From DASSWB01 sp035705495 (lineage in GTDB: Bacteria > Bacteroidota > Bacteroidia > Flavobacteriales > Flavobacteriaceae): a stretch of 18,458 nt of DNA. A program made the translations under genes and the position numbers. The notes below the pieces were generated by a model. It worked only from the letters and a program-made list of their open reading frames with translations. It made no database searches and was not told where the DNA came from. How positions within the stretch are numbered: the stretch's first letter is position 1; each line of letters opens with the position of its first letter. The stretch spans positions 1-18,458 of the forward strand of contig DASSWB010000036.1 in assembly GCA_035705495.1 (NCBI GenBank). The letters are read 5' to 3'. Positions 6,964 through 14,201 of the stretch are shown one piece after another.

Positions 6964-7869
6964 ATGAAACTTACAATTTTAGGCTGTTACGCCGCCACCC
7001 CCAGAGCTTTTACCAATCCGACTTCCCAAGTTCTGGAGATTCAAAATCACGTTTTTTTAATTGATTGTGCGGAAGGAACACAGGTGCAATTGCGTAGGCG
7101 AAAAATCAAATTTTCCAGAATAAAAAATATTTTCATTTCACATCTCCACGGCGATCATTTTTTTGGTTTGATCGGGTTGATTTCTTCGTTTAACCTTTTG
7201 GGGAGACAAACAGAACTTCATGTTCACGGCCCCAAGGGAATCAAGGAAATCATTTTACTTCAAATAAAGCTTTCCAATTCCTGGACAGCATATCCGTTGT
7301 ATTTTCACGAACTTGAAAGTAAGGAACAGCAAGTGATTTTTGAAGATGAAAAAGTCATTGTAAAAACAATTCCGCTAAATCACAGAATCTACACAAATGG
7401 GTTTTTGTTTTTGGAAAAACCCGGTGACCGAAAGTTGCTGATGAATGAAGTTTTAAATTACAATATTGATGTTGCGTACTACCGAAGCATCAAAAAAGGA
7501 AAGGATGCTGTAACTGAAGAAGGGGAAATTGTTCCAAATGAAAAATTAACTTCAGATCCAGAACCTCCCAAAAGCTACGCGTTTTGCAGTGACACCGCTT
7601 TTGATCCCAAAATTGCAGCGTACATTGAAAAAACTACGGTTCTTTATCACGAATCGACTTTTTTGGAAAAGAATAAAAACTTGGCAGGGCCTACCAAACA
7701 TTCAACTGCAAAACAGGCAGCAGAAATAGCGTCCCTTGCGGGCGTGCAAACCTTGATATTAGGTCATTTTTCAACGAGATATGATGATTTTTCCCTGTTT
7801 AAATCCGAAGCTCAGGAAATATTTGACCGTGTTGAGCTTGCGGATGACGGGAAGGTTTTTGAGTTTTAA
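6964..7869 (+). CDS. rnz: ribonuclease Z
   Basis: RNase Z, a metallo-beta-lactamase-fold zinc endonuclease that matures the 3' ends of tRNA precursors. The short form has 301 residues. Zinc ligands are in place: the HLHGDH motif at residues 60-65, NHR (His140), CSDTAF (Asp210) and GHFSTRY (His268). The family-specific KHSTAKQAAEIA segment precedes the last His. The N-terminal MKLTILGCYAATP and DCAEGTQVQLRR are standard. It is directly downstream of the STAS-like gene with one base between, and the transcript then converges on higBA across a 417-base repeat-rich gap. Confidence 0.96.
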   Translation: MKLTILGCYAATPRAFTNPTSQVLEIQNHVFLIDCAEGTQVQLRRRKIKFSRIKNIFISHLHGDHFFGLIGLISSFNLLGRQTELHVHGPKGIKEIILLQIKLSNSWTAYPLYFHELESKEQQVIFEDEKVIVKTIPLNHRIYTNGFLFLEKPGDRKLLMNEVLNYNIDVAYYRSIKKGKDAVTEEGEIVPNEKLTSDPEPPKSYAFCSDTAFDPKIAAYIEKTTVLYHESTFLEKNKNLAGPTKHSTAKQAAEIASLAGVQTLILGHFSTRYDDFSLFKSEAQEIFDRVELADDGKVFEF

Positions 7870-7888
7870 AAATCCTTACTGTCCGGTT

Positions 7889-7902
7889 AAAGACCAAAGA
7901 CC
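7889..7902 (+). repeat. AAAGACC tandem pair
   Basis: Two exact copies of AAAGACC, starting 20 bases after the rnz stop. It is the same unit as GACCAAA at 6611-6624, so the STAS-rnz gene pair is bracketed by this repeat in the same orientation. Confidence 0.6.
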
Positions 7903-8103
7903 GTTACACTGCAAGAAAAAAGGGAAGAGATTTGATCTTAACTAATTGATGGTCATAAAAATATTTAAGTTGCCTTTTGGAAAAAAATCAGAATCGAAAA
8001 AATTTCGAAAGTCGAACCTGAAAAATAACAATTGGTTCAAATCCTTATCTCCACAACTCTTTTTGATGTCTTCGAAAATTTTACCTGACAATGGTGATTT
8101 GAG

Positions 8104-8262
8104 ATTTGTATTTTTCTGAAATTTGGCACCTAGTTTATTTGGATCATTTTTTCTTTTTTGGGAATTTGGGATTGGTGTTTTTGGGAATTATCCTCTCCTA
8201 TGCTTGCGTCATTTTTCCTTTTGGAATTTGGAATTTGTATTTTTTGAAATTTTGATACCTCG
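8104..8262. repeat. GGAATTT heptads with 30-base direct repeat
   Basis: The sequence at 8104-8133 (ATTTGTATTTTTCTGAAATT, then TGGCACCTAG) recurs at 8233-8262 with a few mismatches and one missing base. Before the second copy there are two exact TTGGAAT heptamers (8221-8234), and TTTGGGAATTTGGG-like runs fill 8155-8190. This appears to be a second short-period intergenic repeat type, different in sequence from the GACTAAA family but with the same 7-base step. Confidence 0.55.
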
Positions 8263-8280
8263 TATGGTTGCATCGAGGTA
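8256..8280. terminator. 7-bp hairpin after higA, weak terminator candidate
   Basis: TACCTCG (8256-8262) pairs perfectly with CGAGGTA (8274-8280) around an 11-base loop. It sits six bases past the higA stop on the minus strand, between convergent genes. Neither side has a proper U tract (TCAAAATTTC on the minus side), so intrinsic termination is doubtful. Confidence 0.3.
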
Positions 8281-8286
8281 GTTCAT

Positions 8287-8643
8287 TTAATAATCTTGAA
8301 TTAAAACTTCTGTCGGAATTTGAAGCGTCGTGTTTAATTTTCTGATCATTTCCAAAGTCAGTTTACGTTTCTTGTTTAATATTTCACTTACCCTGCTTTT
8401 ATATCCCATTACCTCCGCCAAATCCTTTTGCTTCATTCCCATTTGCTCCATTCTAAATTTAATGGCTTCAATAGGATCGGGCATATTGATTGGAAAATTT
8501 TCATTTTCATACCGGTCTATCAAAATAGAAAGGATTTCCAATTCATCTCCTTCTTCAGTTCCTTTTTTGGAATCAAAAATCATCTCAAGTCGTTCAAGTG
8601 CTTTCTGATAATCCTTTTCGTTTTTAATTGGTGCAATTTTCAT
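8287..8643 (-). CDS. higA: HigA-type antitoxin, HTH regulator
   Basis: A 118-residue antitoxin of the HigA family. The N-terminal half (residues 1-60) is helical and acidic, the toxin-binding part in this family. The second half is a Cro/C1-type helix-turn-helix: MKQKDLAEVMGYKSRVSEIL (residues 70-89) with the recognition helix around GYKSRVSEILN. The ATG at 8643 is chosen because it is two bases after the toxin stop; the frame is open 22 codons upstream but only within the toxin gene. It would neutralise HigB and repress the operon through the palindrome at 8973-8987. Both proteins look intact. Confidence 0.9.
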   Translation of the reverse strand: MKIAPIKNEKDYQKALERLEMIFDSKKGTEEGDELEILSILIDRYENENFPINMPDPIEAIKFRMEQMGMKQKDLAEVMGYKSRVSEILNKKRKLTLEMIRKLNTTLQIPTEVLIQDY

Positions 8644-8645
8644 GA

Positions 8646-8939
8646 TCAGATTTTGTTTGCGTCTATTTTGTCGTATTCCGCGTGAGTGCCAATAAATCTT
8701 ATCCAGCATATTTGGTAATCAAAGTTGAATTTTACAATGAGTCGATAATTATTTCCTTTGATATTGTAAACGATTCGATTGTCCATTAAAATACTTGCAC
8801 TGGGATATTCCCTTTTTAATTCATTAAAATTATTCCAGTTGGATTTCTCGGTTTCACGATACCAAGACTTTAATTGTTCTTCGCAGTCAGCATGTTTTTC
8901 CCAGAAATCCCGTAAAGTTTTTTTTGCAATTACCCTCAC
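8646..8939 (-). CDS. higB: HigB-type toxin, mRNA interferase
   Basis: A 97-residue RelE/HigB-superfamily toxin, expected to cut mRNA on the ribosome. The N-terminus MRVIAKKTLRDFWEKHADCE and the middle WNNFNELKREYPSASILMDN followed by RIVYNIKGNNYRLIVKFNFD match the HigB family, with the late IRFIGTHAEYDKIDA segment holding the usual His/Tyr near the C-terminus. The start is GTG at 8939: the neighbouring ATG, two bases upstream, runs straight into a stop. As usual for higBA, the toxin is first and the antitoxin second, two bases apart. Confidence 0.92.
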   Translation of the reverse strand: MRVIAKKTLRDFWEKHADCEEQLKSWYRETEKSNWNNFNELKREYPSASILMDNRIVYNIKGNNYRLIVKFNFDYQICWIRFIGTHAEYDKIDANKI

Positions 8940-8957
8940 ATTGTTAATACTCTAATA

Positions 8958-8965
8958 CAAATGTA
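8958..8965 (-). promoter_or_regulatory. higBA promoter, -7 box
   Basis: On the minus strand TACATTTG exactly matches TAnnTTTG and ends 18 bases before the higB GTG. The leader would be only about a dozen bases. The -33 position is occupied by the edge of the palindrome and an AT-rich stretch with no clear TTTG. Confidence 0.65.
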
Positions 8966-8972
8966 CGAAAAG

Positions 8973-8987
8973 TTACCGAATTGGTAA
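8973..8987. promoter_or_regulatory. probable HigA operator palindrome
   Basis: TTACC-GAATT-GGTAA is an inverted repeat with 5-base arms and a 5-base centre that is itself nearly symmetric. It lies seven bases upstream of the -7 box, between the two promoter elements, the position where a bound HTH antitoxin would block RNA polymerase. Binding by HigA is inference. Confidence 0.6.
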
Positions 8988-9147
8988 TATTTTATAGTGG
9001 CTTTAGGAAATATTTAAAATGTAAATTGATTTCCTGTTTTGCAAAAATTATGGATGTCGATGTCATTCATTTTCGATTCCAAAAAATCTGTTTATCTCAA
9101 TTTTTAACCTAGCTATTTTAAATGTAAATTGCAGTTAATTTTATTGT

Positions 9148-9792
9148 GTGAAAAAACAACTGCATCATTATAGAAAATCCTACGAGAAGTTTAAACTGGG
9201 AGAGCAGGAAATTTCTGAACATCCTCTAAGCCTTTTTGAAACTTGGTTTAAAGAAGCGGAACAATCCCTGAAAGTTGATGAGGTGAATGCAATGACGCTC
9301 TCCACGATTGGGAAAGACGGTTTCCCAAAATCACGTGTCGTTTTGTTGAAGCAATTCGATTTGAACGGTTTTGTGTTTTTTACAAATTACAATTCCGAAA
9401 AAGGACAGGCAATGGAAAAAAATCCGCATGTTTGTCTTTCGTTTTTTTGGCCTGCATTGGAACGGCAAATCATCATAAAAGGAATTGCCGAAAAGGTTTC
9501 GGAAGAAGAATCGGAATTCTATTTTCAAAGTCGGCCGCGAGGAAGCCAATTGGGCGCTCATGCTTCGAACCAGAGCAGTGAAATTTCTTCTCGGGAAGAA
9601 CTTGATAAGCATCTTCAGAAACTGGAAGTTGAATATGAGGGAAAGGAAATTCCGAAGCCAAACTATTGGGGCGGATACAATATTTCACCATCCGAATACG
9701 AATTTTGGCAAGGAAGAAAGAACAGGCTTCACGACCGGATTCGCTATAAATTAATCGAAGATAATTGGCAGATAAACCGATTGGCACCATGA
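9148..9792 (+). CDS. pdxH: pyridoxamine 5'-phosphate oxidase
   Basis: PdxH, the FMN enzyme that oxidises pyridoxine or pyridoxamine 5'-phosphate to pyridoxal 5'-phosphate. The 214-residue length equals the family norm. FMN and substrate motifs are complete: NAMTLSTIGKDGFPKSRVVL, VFFTNYNSEKGQ, ERQIIIKG, the block SRPRGSQLGAHASNQS, PNYWGGYNISPSEYEFWQG, and RLHDRIRYK near the end. The start is GTG at 9148; no in-frame ATG would keep the N-terminal helix. The 208-base gap upstream has no convincing -33/-7 pair but does contain a 12-base direct repeat (AAATGTAAATTG at 9017 and 9120). Its stop overlaps the sixA start. Confidence 0.96.
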   Translation: MKKQLHHYRKSYEKFKLGEQEISEHPLSLFETWFKEAEQSLKVDEVNAMTLSTIGKDGFPKSRVVLLKQFDLNGFVFFTNYNSEKGQAMEKNPHVCLSFFWPALERQIIIKGIAEKVSEEESEFYFQSRPRGSQLGAHASNQSSEISSREELDKHLQKLEVEYEGKEIPKPNYWGGYNISPSEYEFWQGRKNRLHDRIRYKLIEDNWQINRLAP

Positions 9793-10280
9793 TTATGAAA
9801 AGACTGGTATTGGTACGGCATGGTAAGTCTTCCTGGAAACACGATTTGCCAGATGATCAAAGACCGCTTAAAAAGCGTGGTTACTCGGATGCCGAACTGG
9901 TGACCAATTTCTACGAAGATTTTTATACGAGCCCCGCGCTTTTTTGGGTGAGTCCCGCAGTAAGGGCTTCGGAAACGGCCAAGATTTTCAAAAAACATTT
10001 TATGCTTCCAGATGATTATTTTGAAGTGAAAGACGAGCTGTATACATTTGAAGGTTCGGAATTATTGAAGGTGATCAAAAGTTGTGATGACGCGGTAAAT
10101 CGATTATTTGTTTTTGGTCATAATCCAGGTCTTACCAATGTTGCCAATAGAGTGGGAGATCAATACTTCGAAAATATCCCAACAACAGGTTTGGTGGTCA
10201 TTGATTTTGAAACAGATCATTGGGACGCAATTAAAAACGGAAAAACCGTATTGAACGTTTTTCCAAAGAATTTAAAATAA
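9789..10280 (+). CDS. sixA: SixA-type phosphohistidine phosphatase
   Basis: A 163-residue member of the histidine-phosphatase (phosphoglycerate-mutase-like) superfamily, SixA branch. The catalytic RHG is at residues 10-12 in MIMKRLVLVRHGKSSW; the second catalytic His is His111 in FGHNPGLTN; LKKRGYSDAE and SPAVRASETA are further conserved blocks. E. coli SixA dephosphorylates phosphohistidine on signalling/PTS proteins. The ATG at 9789 overlaps the pdxH stop (ATGA); an ATG two codons later is possible. One base separates it from ppk1, whose product forms a phosphohistidine intermediate, an intriguing neighbour. Confidence 0.9.
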   Translation: MIMKRLVLVRHGKSSWKHDLPDDQRPLKKRGYSDAELVTNFYEDFYTSPALFWVSPAVRASETAKIFKKHFMLPDDYFEVKDELYTFEGSELLKVIKSCDDAVNRLFVFGHNPGLTNVANRVGDQYFENIPTTGLVVIDFETDHWDAIKNGKTVLNVFPKNLK

Positions 10281-10281
10281 T

Positions 10282-12366
10282 ATGCATCATAATCAATATG
10301 TAAACCGCGAGCTAAGTTGGTTGCAGTTTAATGCCAGGGTTTTGCAGGAAGCTGCGGATGAAACCACGCCTTTAATAGAGCGTTTGCGTTTTTTAGGAAT
10401 TTTCTCCAACAATCTCGATGAGTTTTTTAAAGTCCGTTACGCCACCATAAAACGCATAGATTTAGCCGGAAAAGGCGGAAAAAGCGTTTTGGGCGGAATC
10501 AAAGCGAGTAAATTATTGGAAGAAATCACTGAGATTGTTATAGAGCATCAATCGAGAAGTCTTCAGATTTTGGATCAAATTCAGACCAGGTTGCGTGATC
10601 ATAATATTTTTATCATCAATGAAGAACAGGTTTCAAAATCCCAAGCGCAATTTGTAAAGAATTTTTATCTTTCAAAAGTGAGTCCGGCGCTCGTAACCAT
10701 TATCCTGAACGATTTAGCCGAATTGCCATTGCTGAAAGACAGTGCTGCGTACCTCGCGGTAAAAATGGTTATGAAACAGGAAAGTCCGAAGAAAGGAATT
10801 TCCAATAGAACGATCAAGGAAAAGAAATACATTTTAATAGAAATCCCTAGAAGTATAGAGCGTTTTGTGGTTTTGCCGAAGGAAGGCGATAAGCAGTATG
10901 TTATTCTTTTGGATGATTTAATCAGGTTTAACCTTCACAGCATTTTTAATATTTTCAAATATGAAAGTATTACCGCGCACATGATCAAAATTACCCGCGA
11001 TGCGGAACTTGATATTGAAAGCGATTTGAGCAAGAGTTTCATTGAGAAAATTTCGAGCAGTGTAAAGGAAAGGATCCAAGGAGATCCGGTGCGTTTCGTT
11101 TATGACATGAATATTGGGGAAGATACATTGGGTTATCTGATGAACAAAATGGGAATTGATGCAACCGATAGCGTGATTCCGGGAGGTCGCTACCATAACC
11201 GAAGGGATTATATGGACTTCCCAAATCTGGGAAGTGAGGAATTGTATTACAAAGTAAATGCGCCATTACCAATCCCCGGACTCATTTTACAGGCTTCGCT
11301 GCTCAGGGAAATCGCAAAAAAGGATTTTCTACTTTATGCTCCTTATCAAGCATTTCAGTACACCGTGAAATTTTTGAGGGAAGCCGCTTTGGATCCGAAG
11401 GTGAAAACCATTAAGATCACAATTTACAGATTGGCCAAGATTTCCCACATCGCTAGTTCTCTGATCAATGCAGTGAAAAACGGTAAGAAAGTCACAGTCG
11501 AGATCGAGTTGCAGGCAAGGTTTGATGAAGAAGCAAATATTCGTTATGCAAAGCAGATGCAACAAGAAGGAGTGAATTTGATTTTCGGTGTTCCGGGATT
11601 AAAAGTCCACTGCAAAATGTGTGTTATTGAAAGAGAGGAAGAGGGAAGGTTAAAAAAATACGGTTTGATATCAACAGGAAACCTGAATGAATCCACAGCC
11701 AAAGTTTACACAGATCTCACCTTGTTTACGGCCGATGATGAAATTTTAAAAGAGGTCAATAAGGTTTTTGATTTTTTTGAAACCAATTATAAAGTCAGCC
11801 GTTATAAACACCTACTGGTTTCACCGCATTATACACGGACTGCTTTAATGAAACTGATTACCAGGGAAATTGAAAATGTACAGGCAGGAAAACCAGCGGG
11901 AATCAGGTTGAAATTGAATAGTTTAACAGATTATCCATTAATTGATAAGTTATACGAAGCCAGCCGTGGTGGCGTGAAAGTTCAGCTGATCGTTAGGGGA
12001 ATTTGTTGTCTGATTCCAGGCGTAGTCGGAATGAGTGAAAATATTGAAGCGATCAGTATTGTAGATAAATACCTAGAACATCCACGGGTCTATATTTTTG
12101 AGAATGGAGGAACTCCGCGGATTTATATTTCTTCTGCCGATTGGATGTCCAGAAACATGGACAATAGAGTAGAAGTTTCGGTTCCCATTTATGACGAGGC
12201 CATCAAAAATGAAATCATGGAAACTTTTGATATTTGTTGGCGCGACAATGTAAAAGCACGTGTTTTTTCATTGAAACAAGACAATGCGTATAAAAAAGAT
12301 GATAATCCGCCTTTACGCTCACAGTTTGAACTATATGATTATTATCAAAAAAAATTGAATAAGTGA
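10282..12366 (+). CDS. ppk1: polyphosphate kinase 1
   Basis: PPK1, which reversibly polymerises the gamma-phosphate of ATP into inorganic polyphosphate through a phosphohistidine intermediate. The 694-residue protein has the N-terminal helical domain (NRELSWLQFNARVLQEA), the head domain (NNLDEFFKVRYA), and two phospholipase-D-like C-terminal domains. The catalytic His is His443 in GLKVHCKM, followed by STGNLNESTAKVYTDL; the second conserved His is His600 in YLEHPRVYIFENGG, followed by SSADWMSRNMDNRVEV. It starts one base after sixA and its stop overlaps the ppx start by four bases, so kinase, phosphatase and exopolyphosphatase are made from one message. Confidence 0.97.
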   Translation: MHHNQYVNRELSWLQFNARVLQEAADETTPLIERLRFLGIFSNNLDEFFKVRYATIKRIDLAGKGGKSVLGGIKASKLLEEITEIVIEHQSRSLQILDQIQTRLRDHNIFIINEEQVSKSQAQFVKNFYLSKVSPALVTIILNDLAELPLLKDSAAYLAVKMVMKQESPKKGISNRTIKEKKYILIEIPRSIERFVVLPKEGDKQYVILLDDLIRFNLHSIFNIFKYESITAHMIKITRDAELDIESDLSKSFIEKISSSVKERIQGDPVRFVYDMNIGEDTLGYLMNKMGIDATDSVIPGGRYHNRRDYMDFPNLGSEELYYKVNAPLPIPGLILQASLLREIAKKDFLLYAPYQAFQYTVKFLREAALDPKVKTIKITIYRLAKISHIASSLINAVKNGKKVTVEIELQARFDEEANIRYAKQMQQEGVNLIFGVPGLKVHCKMCVIEREEEGRLKKYGLISTGNLNESTAKVYTDLTLFTADDEILKEVNKVFDFFETNYKVSRYKHLLVSPHYTRTALMKLITREIENVQAGKPAGIRLKLNSLTDYPLIDKLYEASRGGVKVQLIVRGICCLIPGVVGMSENIEAISIVDKYLEHPRVYIFENGGTPRIYISSADWMSRNMDNRVEVSVPIYDEAIKNEIMETFDICWRDNVKARVFSLKQDNAYKKDDNPPLRSQFELYDYYQKKLNK

Positions 12367-13262
12367 TTGACATTAAAAAATACGCAGGTATAGATATTGG
12401 GTCCAATGCGGTTAGATTGCTGATCATGACCATTACGGAACAAGAAGGAAAAGAACCTATATTCAAAAAAAGCTCTTTGGTTCGTGTGCCCATTCGTCTG
12501 GGTGCCGATGTTTTTTTAAATCAGGAAATTTCCGAAGAAAATAAAAAAAGATTGATCGATACGATGCAAGCTTTTCGATTGTTGATGCGCTCACATAAAA
12601 TTGAACGTTTTAAAGCCTGCGCGACTTCAGCTATGCGAGAAGCGAGAAACGGACAGGAAATATGTGACCTGGTTTTTGACGAAACAGGTTTGCGAATCGA
12701 TATTATAGACGGGAAAGATGAAGCCGCTATTATTGCCGCAACCGATTTGCATGCGCTCATTCAAAATGATAAAACCTATTTATATGTTGATGTAGGAGGT
12801 GGTAGTACTGAATTTACACTTTTTTCAGAAGGAAAAACCGTGACTTCAAAATCTTTTAAACTCGGAACCGTACGATTACTCAACAAACAGGTTGATGAAG
12901 AAGTTTGGGAAGAAGTGGAAGAATGGGTAAAAGAAAAAACCAAAGATTATAGCAGAATTGATTTGATTGGATCTGGGGGAAACATCAACAATATTTTTAA
13001 AAGCAGTGGCAAATCCGTGGGCAAACCACTTACTTATCTGTACTTGAGTTCATATTATCAGCTATTGAATTCCTTTACTTATGAAGAAAGGATTACAGAA
13101 TTGAATTTAAATCAGGATAGGGCAGATGTTATTATTCCGGCAACCAAGATTTATTTGTCGGCCATGAAATGGAGTCGTGCCCGAAAAATCCATGTTCCCA
13201 AAATCGGTCTTGCCGACGGAATTATTAAATCGTTATATAATGAAGAGGTCGAAATCTATTAA
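12363..13262 (+). CDS. ppx: exopolyphosphatase, Ppx/GppA family
   Basis: A 299-residue Ppx/GppA-family phosphatase, expected to remove terminal phosphate from polyphosphate (or pppGpp). ASKHA-type motifs are visible: GIDIGSNAVRLLI at the N-terminus, ACATSAMREARN, the phosphate-2 loop VDVGGGSTEF (Gly145-147), LIGSGGNINNIF and GLADGIIKSLY near the end. It lacks the C-terminal HD-like domain of the long E. coli form; this short type is common. The start is a GTG at 12363 overlapping the ppk1 stop (GTGA), implying coupled translation. It closes the pdxH-sixA-ppk1-ppx operon; no hairpin terminator is apparent after it. Confidence 0.93.
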   Translation: MIDIKKYAGIDIGSNAVRLLIMTITEQEGKEPIFKKSSLVRVPIRLGADVFLNQEISEENKKRLIDTMQAFRLLMRSHKIERFKACATSAMREARNGQEICDLVFDETGLRIDIIDGKDEAAIIAATDLHALIQNDKTYLYVDVGGGSTEFTLFSEGKTVTSKSFKLGTVRLLNKQVDEEVWEEVEEWVKEKTKDYSRIDLIGSGGNINNIFKSSGKSVGKPLTYLYLSSYYQLLNSFTYEERITELNLNQDRADVIIPATKIYLSAMKWSRARKIHVPKIGLADGIIKSLYNEEVEIY

Positions 13263-13320
13263 ATATTTTTTTCCATTATTAAAAAACTCGAATACGAAAA
13301 ACAAAAATTCCCTATAGTTC

Positions 13321-13370
13321 AACATTTTAACTTTTTAAAATTTAAGAAGTTTTTAACTTTTCAACTTTTA
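13321..13370. repeat. AACTTTTN 8-base repeats before wza
   Basis: AACATTTT-AACTTTTT at 13321-13336 and AACTTTTC-AACTTTTA at 13355-13370 repeat with an 8-base step. The reverse-complement type (GTTAAAAA, ATTGAAAA) appears at 17525-17556 just after the permease gene. Low-complexity AT-rich DNA could explain it. Confidence 0.4.
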
Positions 13371-13375
13371 AAACA

Positions 13376-13383
13376 TATATTTG
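13376..13383 (+). promoter_or_regulatory. promoter of the polysaccharide export genes
   Basis: TATATTTG exactly matches TAnnTTTG. The -33 position, about 20 bases upstream, has TTTA (13352-13355) instead of TTTG. A start a few bases downstream would leave the ATG at 13392 almost leaderless and the ATG at 13407 with a short leader, which is why 13407 is preferred for wza. Confidence 0.6.
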
Positions 13384-13406
13384 CGACTTTCATGCATCGA
13401 CCTCTT

Positions 13407-14201
13407 ATGAAAATAAAATTTTTTTTAATAATTTTTCTAATACTAACCTGTTTATCTTCCTGTGTTTCTACTAAAAAAGTAAAATATCTTCAAGATAAAA
13501 CAACCGGGGAAGAGGCTACAATGCTGTTGGAAAGAATGCAGAAACCATATAGGCTTCAAATCAACGATTTAATAAGCATTAGGGTAAAAGCGATGGACCA
13601 AGAGTTGGTGGGTATGTTTAATCCTATTGGAGAGGACAACGCCAGTGCCACCGGGGAGGAAAGAATGTATTACGATGGTTTTGCAGTTGATAATCATGGG
13701 AATATCAGAATTCCGCATTTGGGGGAAATAAATGTGTTGGGTTATACAGTTGATGAGGTAAGGGAGCGTATAGAACAAGAACTTTTAGAGAATTATTATA
13801 AGGAAGAAGCCAATATTTTTGTAACCGTAAAACTTGCGGGCATACGTTATACTATCATGGGCGAAATAGGAAGTCCAGGTAGCCAAGTGATTTACAAAGA
13901 ACAAGTTTCAATCATGGAAGCTGTTGCCAATGCGGGTGATATTGAAGAATTTGGTGATCGGCAGGATGTGGTTATTGTGAGGCAGTACCCGACGGGACAA
14001 CAGAAACATCATATTGATTTAACCACGATTGACGCTACCAATTCGCCCTACTATTATATCCAGCCCAATGATTTGATTCTGGTGAATCCACTTCCACAGA
14101 AATCCTTGGGATTGGGAACCTCTGGAATACAAACTTTTACCACTGTTTTAACCGTATTCACATCACTGGCAACAGTGGTATTACTATTCACCCGACTGTA
14201 A
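13407..14201 (+). CDS. wza: Wza-like polysaccharide export lipoprotein
   Basis: A 264-residue outer-membrane polysaccharide export protein. MKIKFFLIIFLILTCLSSC is a lipoprotein signal with lipobox LSSC, Cys19 lipidated. A Poly_export domain follows (YRLQINDLISIRV to GYTVDEVRERIEQEL, about residues 44-130), then an SLBB-type domain (TIMGEIGSPGSQVIYKEQVS), and a C-terminal hydrophobic helix (FTTVLTVFTSLATVVLLFTRL), the kind that forms the outer-membrane barrel of helices in Wza. An ATG five codons upstream (13392) is possible but sits too close to the promoter. Its stop overlaps the wzc start by one base (TAATG). It pairs with the kinase to export capsule or exopolysaccharide. Confidence 0.93.
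   Translation: MKIKFFLIIFLILTCLSSCVSTKKVKYLQDKTTGEEATMLLERMQKPYRLQINDLISIRVKAMDQELVGMFNPIGEDNASATGEERMYYDGFAVDNHGNIRIPHLGEINVLGYTVDEVRERIEQELLENYYKEEANIFVTVKLAGIRYTIMGEIGSPGSQVIYKEQVSIMEAVANAGDIEEFGDRQDVVIVRQYPTGQQKHHIDLTTIDATNSPYYYIQPNDLILVNPLPQKSLGLGTSGIQTFTTVLTVFTSLATVVLLFTRL

Larger units (their letters stand above)
7870..8286. other. 417-base gene-poor, repeat-rich gap
   Basis: The gap lies between convergent rnz and higA. It holds the AAAGACC pair (7889-7902), a small inverted repeat TCGAAA-AAA-TTTCGA (7994-8008), a degenerate GGAATTT-type repeat region with a 30-base imperfect direct repeat (8104-8262), and a 7-bp hairpin before higA. A 56-codon open frame (7949-8119, plus, MVIKIFKLPFGKKSESKKFR...) is Lys/Ser-rich, matches nothing I recognise and ends inside the repeats; I do not call it a gene. 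No promoter box or RNA gene was seen. Confidence 0.7.
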
